From Planctomycetota bacterium (GTDB lineage: Bacteria > JAJVIF01 > JAPKYR01), in contig DAOVJF010000202.1 in assembly GCA_030673355.1 (NCBI GenBank), forward strand, positions 1 to 5,628: a DNA stretch of 5,628 nucleotides, read 5' to 3'. Shown here piece by piece: positions 1-5,628 of this stretch (the first letter of the stretch is position 1; the number at the start of each line of letters is the position of its first letter). The notes below the pieces were generated by a model. That model saw only the letters and a list, made by a program, of their open reading frames with translations. It was not told where the DNA came from and ran no database searches. A program made the position numbers and the translations under genes.

Positions 1-1
1 A

Positions 2-241
2 TGCAGATGTGCCTCCTGCGCGATGCGCCCAGGCGAGAGTGCTGTCCGGGATGTAACGCGCGATGAAGATATCTTCCCATCCAGCGCAAGTCAGGACTGT
101 CTGGTTCGGCTCGCCCGGTCCGAATGTGGCCGATTCAATAAACCTCCCTGTCACGACTGTCGAATTGTCCGAAAGCGTCGTGATTCCTTGGCCGGTTTCC
201 TCAGATGTTCCTCCGGCGCGTTTAGCCCAGATAAGGTTCCC
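2..241 (-). repeat. Propeller-like (SBBP-type) protein repeat, one full unit and the start of a second
   Basis: Residues 580-659 of the lipoprotein show a unit that starts with WAKRAGGTS (584), continues through GQGITTL, VVTGRF, ATFGPGE and DIFIARY, and begins again with WAHRAGGTS (650), a period of 66 residues. The order Trp-Ala..Gly-Gly, Gly-Ile, Val-Thr-Gly, Phe-Gly, Asp-x-Phe-Ile-Ala-x-Tyr matches the beta-propeller repeat seen in many bacterial surface proteins (SBBP family, from memory). Only the first blades lie inside the window. Confidence 0.6.
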
Positions 242-1978
242 GCCCACAGGCAGAATAACAACCTCCAGAGGTTCATCAAGCGTGTCCGTCTGCGCTTCGT
301 CGTCAGTAACCCTGAGTTGTACCATGTAATTTCCAGATGAATTCCATGTGTGATCGAAATTCTCGCCGGTATCATCATAAGTTCCGTCATTATTCCAATC
401 CCACTCAAAAAGCTGGATGGTCCCGCCGTCAGGATCATATGAATCAGTAGCCGAAAAACTAACAGGTTGATCGATTAATTGCGGATTTGGATACGCTTCG
501 GCGACAGCAATGGGATTTAGCGAGGTTATCTCCATACTGAGAGGTTCATCGAGAGTGTCGGTTTCGCTTTCATCGTCGGTGACCCGAAGTTGCACTAAGT
601 AAGTTCCGGGTGAAGTATATACGTGATCAACGTTCTCACCGGTTTCATCCCATGTGCCGTCGTTGTACCAGTCCCATTCGTAAAGTGTAATATTTCCTCC
701 GTCGGGATCATATGAACCAGTAGCCGAAAAACTAACAGGCTGATCGATTAATTGCGGATTTGGATCGGCTTCCGCAACTGCGACCGGTGGCAGTTTCTCA
801 AAGGGATTGACCGTAAGATATTTTATCGAATACGTGGTTAAATCCATCCACGGCTTACCATTTGGATCATTTTCGTCGGCCTCGACTTTTATCAGGCACA
901 TGTAATCTCCCACACCCGCTGACTTTGCATTGGACACCGTAACTTCATACCTCGCATAATCACTTCCATCACTAACCCATGTAGCGGTCAACTGGCTGTC
1001 AAAAATTTCCGGGCACTCAACCACCGGATCATGATGAGTATCTTTTCCTTGCCAGTCATAAACATCTATGTACAACAACGTTTCCCCACCCTGATCTGTT
1101 AAACCGGGTCCCATCTCTGTAACCACGACTTTCCATGGCTCAGGACAGTTCGCGTTAAGATCGAAATCGGTCAATGGATCATCGACCGGTTCCGATATCG
1201 GCATCCACCAGTTCGCATCGACCGCGTAACCGAGCACAAATGGTCCGGTCGGGATTTTAATCGAGAAGGTCTGGACATCCGATGAGTCGGCGAAGAATGC
1301 GTTTCGGTTGTTAGCGGGATCGTCGGTCGTGTAATACTTGTAGCCGTTTATGTCGGAATTCGGAATTTCAGGAGTCGCGAAATTCCCCTCGTAATATTTT
1401 TGAAGAGGGCCGACCGGAGCGTCGATTGTGTTTCCATTGTATAAAGCTGTATACCCGTCAGCATTAAGCAGAGCGCCGTCCCCGAGATCTGGATCGGAGA
1501 TTGATTTCCCCGCGACCGGAAACACATGGCTCCCACGGAACATCATGATTCCGCGAACATCAAAAATCGAAAAATCGAGATCATCAAACGGGTGCTCGAT
1601 CTGGATATCGACATTCAGCACTCCCGGCTCGGGAAATTCGAACCCTACAATCTTGAAGCAGGTAAAACATGGCCCATCCTCGAGTAATTTTAAGATATTC
1701 AGATGCATCGAACCCACTCGCACAGGGACCATTTCCGCTTTGACATCATCCGGGTCGGTCGCGTCGATATTGATTTGGTTATAACCGAGTAAAAAATGGT
1801 TGTTACCGGATGTTGTATCTGAGATATAAGCATTACCCGAAATCTCCGGAGTGGAAATATCCTCATCGGGCACAACCGGTAAGGAATTACCCCCGCCGGA
1901 CGAGCATCCGATCAGTAAAACTACAACAAGTACCATTAACAAAGTAAGCCTGCATGATATCTGGTATTTATAAACCAT
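2..1978 (-). CDS. Secreted lipoprotein with two PKD domains and propeller-like repeats (partial, C-terminus outside window)
   Basis: Reading the minus strand from the ATG at 1978-1976 gives 659 codons without a stop, open at the window's left edge. An AGGAGA Shine-Dalgarno (1984-1989) lies 5 nt upstream of the start. Residues 1-24 are a lipoprotein signal peptide: K4 and R10, a hydrophobic core at about 11-23, and lipobox L22-I23-G24-C25. C25 is followed by a Ser/Gly linker, so the protein is probably anchored in the outer membrane. Residues about 55-395 form an acidic, beta-rich block that I cannot assign; it contains C104-x-x-C107 and single cysteines at 278, 322 and 361. PKD domain 1 spans about 398-485 and PKD domain 2 about 489-575, both with SYDPDGG, EWDW..NDGT and VQLRVTDDE motifs. 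From about 580 a repeat of the SBBP/beta-propeller type begins, WAKRAGG at 584 and WAHRAGG at 650. The role is unknown; cell-surface binding or adhesion is inferred. The missing C-terminus probably contains more propeller units. Confidence 0.9.
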   Translation of the reverse strand, partial: MVYKYQISCRLTLLMVLVVVLLIGCSSGGGNSLPVVPDEDISTPEISGNAYISDTTSGNNHFLLGYNQINIDATDPDDVKAEMVPVRVGSMHLNILKLLEDGPCFTCFKIVGFEFPEPGVLNVDIQIEHPFDDLDFSIFDVRGIMMFRGSHVFPVAGKSISDPDLGDGALLNADGYTALYNGNTIDAPVGPLQKYYEGNFATPEIPNSDINGYKYYTTDDPANNRNAFFADSSDVQTFSIKIPTGPFVLGYAVDANWWMPISEPVDDPLTDFDLNANCPEPWKVVVTEMGPGLTDQGGETLLYIDVYDWQGKDTHHDPVVECPEIFDSQLTATWVSDGSDYARYEVTVSNAKSAGVGDYMCLIKVEADENDPNGKPWMDLTTYSIKYLTVNPFEKLPPVAVAEADPNPQLIDQPVSFSATGSYDPDGGNITLYEWDWYNDGTWDETGENVDHVYTSPGTYLVQLRVTDDESETDTLDEPLSMEITSLNPIAVAEAYPNPQLIDQPVSFSATDSYDPDGGTIQLFEWDWNNDGTYDDTGENFDHTWNSSGNYMVQLRVTDDEAQTDTLDEPLEVVILPVGGNLIWAKRAGGTSEETGQGITTLSDNSTVVTGRFIESATFGPGEPNQTVLTCAGWEDIFIARYIPDSTLAWAHRAGGTSA
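432..765 (-). repeat. Tandem duplication of a PKD-domain coding segment, 273-bp period
   Basis: Two PKD domains in the lipoprotein gene are repeated with a period of exactly 273 bp (91 codons). Bases 432-492 and 705-765 match over 61 bp with two differences (444 versus 717, and 467 versus 740). At protein level the domains are about 79% identical over 81 residues (64 matches by hand count). This indicates duplication within the gene, or homogenisation between the copies. The span given covers the two best-conserved segments; the full repeats extend on both sides. Confidence 0.85.
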
Positions 1979-1983
1979 CGTGT

Positions 1984-1989
1984 TCTCCT
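1984..1989 (-). promoter_or_regulatory. Ribosome binding site of the lipoprotein gene
   Basis: On the minus strand AGGAGA stands 5 nt before the ATG at 1978. It is a strong match at good spacing. It fixes this start over the in-frame ATG at codon 15, which would cut into the signal peptide. Confidence 0.7.
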
Positions 1990-2031
1990 GTGCCGCATAT
2001 GATTCCAGTAGCTTTGAGCCCTGACCATTAA

Positions 2032-2060
2032 ATTGTACTGGAAATTGGTTTATTTATCTA
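2032..2060 (-). promoter_or_regulatory. Possible sigma-70-type promoter for the lipoprotein gene
   Basis: On the minus strand, TAGATA (2060-2055, four of six matches to TTGACA) and TACAAT (2037-2032, five of six matches to TATAAT) are separated by 17 bp. Transcription would start near 2025, giving a leader of about 47 nt with the AGGAGA site near its end. The region is AT-rich, so a chance match is possible. Confidence 0.35.
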
Positions 2061-2225
2061 TGTAGTCGGTAGATTTTCGTAAATTTCCTAAATATCCTGA
2101 AATTCAGCAAATTTTCCTATTCTGACATTAAGTTTCATTATCCTTCATTACGAACCTCGATGCCCGCGGTACGATATTAATTTAACACCTTCCGGCTTTC
2201 GGATGCCCAGGACAGGTATATACGC

Positions 2226-3413
2226 ATGAAAAAAATGAAAACTACCCTAAAGGGAATTGATAAAATTACCCAAAAGGGAAATGAAATAAAGAATACCGAG
2301 CTTCACCAGGATGCCCGCGCGCTCTCAGGATTGGTAACGCTGGCTTCCAGCCTTAACGCATCGCATTCTGAGGAAATCCTCCTTCAGAATTTCACGAGGG
2401 GTTTAAAGGATATCTGGCCCGGCGCGGGGATTATCCTGTTTGAGATCGACCGTGACGCCGGGTTTCTTATTCCGATGGATTCGGTTACGTCCGATCCGGT
2501 GCCTATCCTGGGAAGCCTGATCGGGAGCCTTCTCAATGAGCGGGAATGTAAAATCGTAAGGCATCTTGACGATCACTCCGGATACATTCGCGGGAGGGAA
2601 GCTCCCCCCGGTCTGAAATGGTCCGGGATGGTCGCGTGCCCGTTCCCCGCCACAGGAAAGCCGACACATGTCGTGGCGGTCTACCGTACCGAATCCGAGC
2701 CTGTTGTGGATTACGATAAAATCCTCCTGAAACGCGCGCTGACATTGCTCGAACCACTTCTCACACGCTGGCGAGTGCAGGAAAGGCAGCTCGAGGCATT
2801 TCTGCAGATCGCGAGGGCGATGGCGACCGCGGCAGATTCACGCGACCCGTATATGATCGGCCACAGCGAACGCGTGAGTGAATTCGCGCAGGCAACCGCC
2901 CGAACTCACGGCCTGTTTACCGGGTTCATCGAAAGGCTGTCCCTCGCTGGGCTTCTCCACGACCTCGGAAGGCTTGGGGTTCCTGAAAGCATTCTCCTGA
3001 AACCCGATGCATTAACCCCCGAGGAAATGAGAATCGTACGGGCACATCCCGATTTATCCGTTCGGTTTCTCGAAAATGTCGATTACCTCCAGGAAACCTT
3101 CTCAGCCATCAGGCACCATCATGAACGATACGATGGCGATGGATATCCGGACAGGATCGATGGTGATGATATTCCGCTCGGGGCCAGGATTCTCGCGGTG
3201 GCGGACTCGTTCGACGCGATGACGTCGCCAAGGCCTTTCCGGGGTCCGATGTCGGATAAGGAAGCCCTCCATCAACTCAAGATGAATAAGGGGACACAAT
3301 TCGATCCTATTATTGTCGAGGCGTTTTTAAGGGCACATGAGGAAAAGCTGATACTGTCGCAAAATGTGCTGAGAGCTGAAGATCCCCTGGCGAATCTGAG
3401 AACCTTGAAGTAG
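2226..3413 (+). CDS. HD-GYP domain protein with N-terminal GAF-like region (probable cyclic-di-GMP phosphodiesterase)
   Basis: This protein of 395 residues has no signal peptide or membrane segment, so it is cytosolic. Residues about 30-180 resemble a divergent GAF sensor domain (helix, then IILFEID, ACPFP and HVVAVYRT strands). A helix at about 183-200 leads into an HD-GYP domain (about 188-380). The domain keeps H213, the HD pair H245-D246 in HDLGRLGVPESILLKP, H274 in AHP, HHHERYDGDGYP (297-308, with the GYP triplet at 306-308), D327 in ADSFDAMTS, and GTQFDP (356-361). HD-GYP proteins hydrolyse cyclic-di-GMP, so this is probably an active enzyme with a ligand-sensing input. Two consensus positions differ: the Lys of HDxGK is Arg249, and the Gly usual after HPxx is Ser278. 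The start has a modest AGGACAGG (2209-2216) 9 nt upstream; an ATG three codons later is possible. The nearest neighbour is the divergent surface lipoprotein, and 124 bp with palindromic repeats separate it from the next operon. Confidence 0.9.
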   Translation: MKKMKTTLKGIDKITQKGNEIKNTELHQDARALSGLVTLASSLNASHSEEILLQNFTRGLKDIWPGAGIILFEIDRDAGFLIPMDSVTSDPVPILGSLIGSLLNERECKIVRHLDDHSGYIRGREAPPGLKWSGMVACPFPATGKPTHVVAVYRTESEPVVDYDKILLKRALTLLEPLLTRWRVQERQLEAFLQIARAMATAADSRDPYMIGHSERVSEFAQATARTHGLFTGFIERLSLAGLLHDLGRLGVPESILLKPDALTPEEMRIVRAHPDLSVRFLENVDYLQETFSAIRHHHERYDGDGYPDRIDGDDIPLGARILAVADSFDAMTSPRPFRGPMSDKEALHQLKMNKGTQFDPIIVEAFLRAHEEKLILSQNVLRAEDPLANLRTLK

Positions 3414-3442
3414 GAATAACCATAATTATTGAAATTTGGGAA

Positions 3443-3500
3443 CATGCGCCAGAGGCACATGTAACGGTTTTCATGCGCCGGAGTCGCATGCCACGATTTT
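3443..3500. repeat. Two tandem 29-bp palindromic repeat units
   Basis: Unit 1 (3443-3471) and unit 2 (3472-3500) abut and match at 23 of 29 positions. Each starts with CATGCGCC, has a three-base loop (AGA or GGA), then a near-complementary arm, then a 10-base tail ending in TTTT. Each arm pair would form an 8-bp stem with one mismatch, at a different place in each unit: A3457 in unit 1 and T3484 in unit 2. Correcting each gives the same perfect palindrome, CATGCGCC-RGA-GGCGCATG. This suggests decayed copies of one palindromic element. There is no coding function on either strand that I can support. Confidence 0.75.
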
Positions 3501-3501
3501 T
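3443..3501 (+). terminator. Possible weak terminator hairpins after the HD-GYP gene
   Basis: The stems at 3443-3461 and 3472-3490 are each followed, after 6 nt, by a T-run (3468-3471 and 3497-3501). They lie 30-90 nt past the HD-GYP stop, where a terminator is expected before the next operon. The stems have one mismatch each and the T-runs are not directly attached, so strength would be low. They may instead simply be the repeat element. Confidence 0.3.
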
Positions 3502-3537
3502 GTGAATTTTCATGTTAATGTATGAGCGGTGACACAT

Positions 3538-3975
3538 ATGGATTCACGCTCAGAAGATTTCATGCACATTATCCGTCTCGATCCCGGTGAGAAAATAATG
3601 GAAAGCCTTCTAAATTATCTCGAAGGCAAACAGGACCTCCTTCCGTCCGGGTTCCTCAGCGCGATCGGGGCGACATCGAATTGCGAAATCGGATGGTACT
3701 CGATCCCCGATGACAAGTACCAGACTACGGTAATCGGAGAGAACTGTGAAATCGTCGGGATAATTGGAAACATCGCATGGATCGATGGAGTACCTGTCGT
3801 CCATGCGCACATAACACTTGGGAAGGAAGATTTCTCGACTGTCGGCGGACACCTTATCGAGGGAACCGTCAGCGTAACCTCGGAGATTTATATACACAAG
3901 GTTCCGATACCTGTCAGCCGGGCACCGAGCGAGAAATTCAGTAGCCTGAAGCTGATTGAATTCAAGGGACCATGA
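3538..3975 (+). CDS. PPC-domain (DUF296) protein
   Basis: This small soluble protein (145 residues from this start) is almost entirely one PPC domain. The family fold appears as LDPGEKIMESLLNYL near the N-terminus, the SGFLSAIGA strand, and the core VVHAHITLGKEDF followed by GGHLIEGTVSVTSEIYI. H89, H91 and H105 fit the three-histidine metal site known in bacterial PPC proteins; in plants the same domain is found with AT-hooks in DNA-binding proteins. No AT-hook is present here. The molecular role of solitary bacterial PPC proteins is poorly defined. A GTG at 3529 would add three residues, but it has no Shine-Dalgarno; the ATG at 3538 has a weak GGTG (3528-3531) 6 nt upstream, so I prefer it. 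The stop overlaps the FetA start by 4 bp (ATGA), so the two are probably translationally coupled. A role in metal sensing or as an accessory to the exporter is inference from context. Confidence 0.85.
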   Translation: MDSRSEDFMHIIRLDPGEKIMESLLNYLEGKQDLLPSGFLSAIGATSNCEIGWYSIPDDKYQTTVIGENCEIVGIIGNIAWIDGVPVVHAHITLGKEDFSTVGGHLIEGTVSVTSEIYIHKVPIPVSRAPSEKFSSLKLIEFKGP

Positions 3976-4682
3976 ACACACAACTCTACGAATTCAGGTC
4001 TATTTCGTATTCAATACCGCCCAATAAACCGGGGGAACCCGCAACCCTCATAATTAATGATGCATCCTTCAAGATTCTGAGTGGTGTGCTCACTCTGATT
4101 ACCGGGCCATCGGGTTCCGGAAAAACAACTCTACTAAGGCTTTTCAACAGGCTGTCCGATCCTACTTCCGGGGAGATCATTTTTGATGGGAAGAATATTA
4201 GAGATTACCCTGTGAGGGAACTCCGCCGACGGATAGGATGGGTGCCGCAGGTGCCGGTACGGTTCAAGGGCACAGTAGAAGATAACCTCCGTCTGCCATT
4301 TAAATACTCAAACCCAAAAAAATATTCCGGCAGTGAAATATCCAGGGCGGTTGATGAGCTGAAGGCACTCGAACTGCTCCCATCAGAACTTTTTTACAGG
4401 AAGGCGGACGATCTAAGTGTCGGTGAGGCTCAGCGCATGAATCTCATGAGAGCTATGGCTCTGAAACCGGATATTCTTCTCCTTGATGAACCGACAAGCG
4501 CTCTCGATCCGAAAGCGTCGGATGTGCTTCTCGGCCATATCAAACGGATTCAAGCGGAACGCAACCTGACATCGATCATGGTCACCCATCGCCCGGATGA
4601 AGAAGTTCTCGGGCAATTCGCGCTTTGTATCCATGACGGCGTTGTCAGAACGGAAGGGATTAGAAAAGGGGGTGATATATGA
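3972..4682 (+). CDS. fetA: FetA-like ABC transporter ATPase (metal/iron exporter)
   Basis: A complete ABC ATPase of 236 residues with Walker A GPSGSGKTT (45-53, K51), Q-loop Q93 in WVPQ, signature LSVGEAQR (148-155), Walker B ILLLDEP (168-174, D172 and E173), D-loop SALDP (176-180) and switch H206. It has no membrane segment and would power a separate permease. The permease gene follows at once and is of the FetB (YbbM, UPF0014) family, which identifies this as its FetA (YbbL) partner. In Escherichia coli FetAB exports iron and lowers oxidative stress; plant STAR1/STAR2 proteins of the same families act in aluminium tolerance. The signature here, LSVGE rather than LSGGE, is as I recall the form common in STAR1-type members. 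AAGGGA sits just upstream of the ATG, with short spacing of about 2 nt, so initiation may rely on coupling with the PPC gene. The substrate is inferred from the family, not shown by the sequence. Confidence 0.88.
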   Translation: MNTQLYEFRSISYSIPPNKPGEPATLIINDASFKILSGVLTLITGPSGSGKTTLLRLFNRLSDPTSGEIIFDGKNIRDYPVRELRRRIGWVPQVPVRFKGTVEDNLRLPFKYSNPKKYSGSEISRAVDELKALELLPSELFYRKADDLSVGEAQRMNLMRAMALKPDILLLDEPTSALDPKASDVLLGHIKRIQAERNLTSIMVTHRPDEEVLGQFALCIHDGVVRTEGIRKGGDI

Positions 4683-5467
4683 ACGGTGATTTGATTGTCG
4701 TTGACTGGATACATGTATTTATCGGCCTGGGACTGGGTGCTGTAGCCGTAGGGTTGAGTTATTTCAACGGTTTCCGGCTGGAGAGAGATATCACGGTCGG
4801 GATTTTCCGTTCGGTAATCCAGTTATCCATTCTGGGATACGTTCTAGTTTACATATTTCGAATCGAGGCCATCTGGGCTATTGTCCTGATTCTAATTATC
4901 ATGACCCTGATAGCCGCGTTCACGGCAAAAGGTCGGATCAAACATTTATATCCCGGTGCGATCCCGATTTTGTGGGTAAGTATTGCTGCAGGATCATTCT
5001 TCGCCCTGGCATATATCACGCTTTTAACGTTATCGGATCCGATGGCGTTAAGTCCCCGTTACCTGATCCCGCTTGGCGGCATGGTGGTCGGAAATGTCCT
5101 GAACGGAGTCACCCTCGCCATGGAACGGTTCAGGAGTGAACTTAAAAATAACCGCGACCGTATCGAAGTTTTGCTTTCAATGGGAGCCGATTCATCGGAA
5201 GCCGCGTCGGAGAGCGCAAGGAGCTCTTTTACGGCAGCGATGATTCCTCTCCTGAATTCAATGATGGTTATCGGGCTTATACAGATTCCCGGAATGATGT
5301 CCGGACAGGTACTCACCGGCGCCGACCCGCTGATCGCCGCCAGGTACCAGATACTGGTCATGATGATGCTTCTCGGTGGAAAAGTCATATCATTGGTTTT
5401 CTTCCTTAAGTTGGCAGTCAGAAAATATTTCACTCCGGACCACCAGTTGTGCCGTGAATTATTGTAA
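4679..5467 (+). CDS. fetB: FetB-like permease (UPF0014 family iron export ABC transporter)
   Basis: An integral inner-membrane protein of 262 residues, the usual family length, with about seven predicted hydrophobic segments near residues 10-30, 38-60, 64-83, 93-117, 126-147, 187-207 and 222-244. Family hallmarks are present in order: RSVIQLSILGY (44-54), the PLGGMVVGN segment (131-139) followed by MERFRSEL (148-155), the cytosolic stretch EVLLSMGADSSEAA (163-176), a likely contact with the ATPase, then PLLNSMMVIGL and IPGMMSGQVLTGADPL (203-218). It would form the membrane part of the exporter with FetA. Its ATG overlaps the FetA stop (ATGA), and AAGGGGGTGAT (4666-4676) is a good ribosome binding site, so the two are co-translated. 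No terminator is evident immediately downstream. Confidence 0.92.
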   Translation: MNGDLIVVDWIHVFIGLGLGAVAVGLSYFNGFRLERDITVGIFRSVIQLSILGYVLVYIFRIEAIWAIVLILIIMTLIAAFTAKGRIKHLYPGAIPILWVSIAAGSFFALAYITLLTLSDPMALSPRYLIPLGGMVVGNVLNGVTLAMERFRSELKNNRDRIEVLLSMGADSSEAASESARSSFTAAMIPLLNSMMVIGLIQIPGMMSGQVLTGADPLIAARYQILVMMMLLGGKVISLVFFLKLAVRKYFTPDHQLCRELL

Positions 5468-5628
5468 TTGGAACTCGACAGGGGTTTCTTAAAACATGAG
5501 GTTCCAGGATGGATCATGGATTTCGGGAGGAAATTTATACAATCAGGTGCTGAATTCCTGATAATATATGTAGCGAATCAGTTAGTGAGTAGGAGATTTG
5601 GCGGATCTAAGTAAATATTTGAAGGAAT
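5468..5628. other. Region downstream of fetB, little recognisable content
   Basis: Apart from the 32-codon ORF candidate, I see no gene or clear terminator. GAAGGAAT at 5621-5628 resembles a Shine-Dalgarno and may belong to a gene starting just beyond the right edge. A weak inverted repeat (GGAAC at 5470-5474 and GTTCC at 5501-5505, loop of 26 nt) is too loose to call. Confidence 0.3.
5516..5614 (+). CDS. Possible small protein of 32 residues
   Basis: An ATG at 5516, preceded by AGGA (5506-5509) at 6 nt spacing, opens 32 codons ending in TAA (5612-5614). The product starts MDFGRKFIQ, has a short hydrophobic stretch (FLIIYVA) in the middle and ends in basic residues (SRRFGGSK). It lies 48 bp after fetB on the same strand. 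I recognise no family, and chance is a real possibility for an ORF this short. The ribosome binding site is the only positive evidence. Confidence 0.22.
   Translation: MDFGRKFIQSGAEFLIIYVANQLVSRRFGGSK

Larger units (their letters stand above)
1979..2225. other. Divergent intergenic region between the lipoprotein and HD-GYP genes
   Basis: This 247-bp stretch separates two divergent genes and must hold the start signals of the lipoprotein, and probably of the HD-GYP gene. Its central part (about 2040-2145) is much more AT-rich than the flanking genes and contains the similar strings AAATTTCCTA (2081-2090) and AAATTTTCCTA (2109-2119), with a small palindrome, CTGAAATTCAG (2097-2107), between them. 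These could bind a regulator, but the matches are short. I see no convincing rightward -35/-10 pair: CTGACA at 2122-2127 has no partner -10 at normal spacing. Confidence 0.5.

Noticed and set aside
23..340. Plus-strand ORF of 105 codons (and an overlapping one at 63-329)
   Set aside because: Both lie opposite the lipoprotein frame, which has PKD and propeller motifs there; their arginine- and serine-rich products match nothing and they lack ribosome binding sites.
1428..1784. Plus-strand ORF of 118 codons
   Set aside because: It is antisense to the lipoprotein's N-terminal block, with a low-complexity Ser/Pro/Thr product and no family motif.
3415..3430. AT-rich inverted repeat AATAA...TTATT as a possible Fur-type operator before the metal-export operon
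   Set aside because: Arms are only 5 bp in an AT-rich stretch, it lies over 100 bp from the operon start and on the far side of the palindromic repeats, and it does not match the 19-bp Fur consensus.
3443..3500. CRISPR array
   Set aside because: The two 29-bp units abut with no unique spacers, so they are tandem repeats and not a repeat-spacer array.
3500..3537. Promoter for the PPC-FetAB operon (TTGTGA at 3500-3505)
   Set aside because: No acceptable -10 hexamer occurs 16-18 bp downstream, so I cannot place the promoter.
3610..3981. Minus-strand ORF of 123 codons across the PPC gene
   Set aside because: It is a shadow of the PPC gene, whose conserved motifs and operon overlaps are clear.
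5470..5505. Terminator hairpin after fetB
   Set aside because: The 5-bp arms enclose 26 nt and no T-run follows.
5059..5517. Minus-strand ORF of 152 codons across the fetB end
   Set aside because: It is antisense to fetB; its apparent content reflects the complement of transmembrane codons.

Overview
The window comes from a bacterium with a Gram-negative-type envelope and roughly half G+C by eye. It carries a lipoprotein signal with PKD and propeller-like repeats, an HD-GYP domain protein, and a FetAB-type ABC transporter. The surface-protein architecture and the mixed gene set fit an uncultured, environmental lineage, but no marker gene is present and I cannot name a phylum. No tRNA, rRNA, CRISPR array, transposase or integrase is visible.

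Layout: (1) Bases 2-1978, minus strand, hold one long reading frame of 659 codons with no stop, running off the left edge. It encodes a secreted lipoprotein: lipobox, an N-terminal block of about 350 residues that I cannot assign, two near-identical PKD domains, then the first units of a beta-propeller-like repeat. (2) Bases 1979-2225 are an AT-rich divergent intergenic region. It holds a plausible promoter for the lipoprotein; I see no convincing promoter for the rightward gene. (3) Bases 2226-3413, plus strand, encode a divergent GAF-like sensor region joined to an HD-GYP domain, a probable cyclic-di-GMP phosphodiesterase. (4) Bases 3414-3537 contain two tandem 29-bp units, each an imperfect palindrome with a three-base loop followed by a T-run. 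(5) Bases 3538-5467, plus strand, are a tightly packed operon in which both junctions are 4-bp ATGA overlaps: a PPC-domain (DUF296) protein, a FetA-like ATPase and a FetB-like permease. (6) Bases 5468-5628 hold little, apart from a possible 32-codon small gene and a Shine-Dalgarno-like string at the right edge.

How the genes may work together: the PPC-FetA-FetB trio is probably one transcription unit, with FetAB forming a metal (iron-type) exporter and the PPC protein, which keeps three metal-type histidines, as a possible accessory or regulator. The HD-GYP protein next to a divergently read surface lipoprotein could link cyclic-di-GMP turnover to the cell surface, but only adjacency supports this. 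I found no clearly new biological system. The most distinctive items are the PPC-FetAB operon, the palindromic tandem repeat, and the long lipoprotein with an unassigned N-terminal block.
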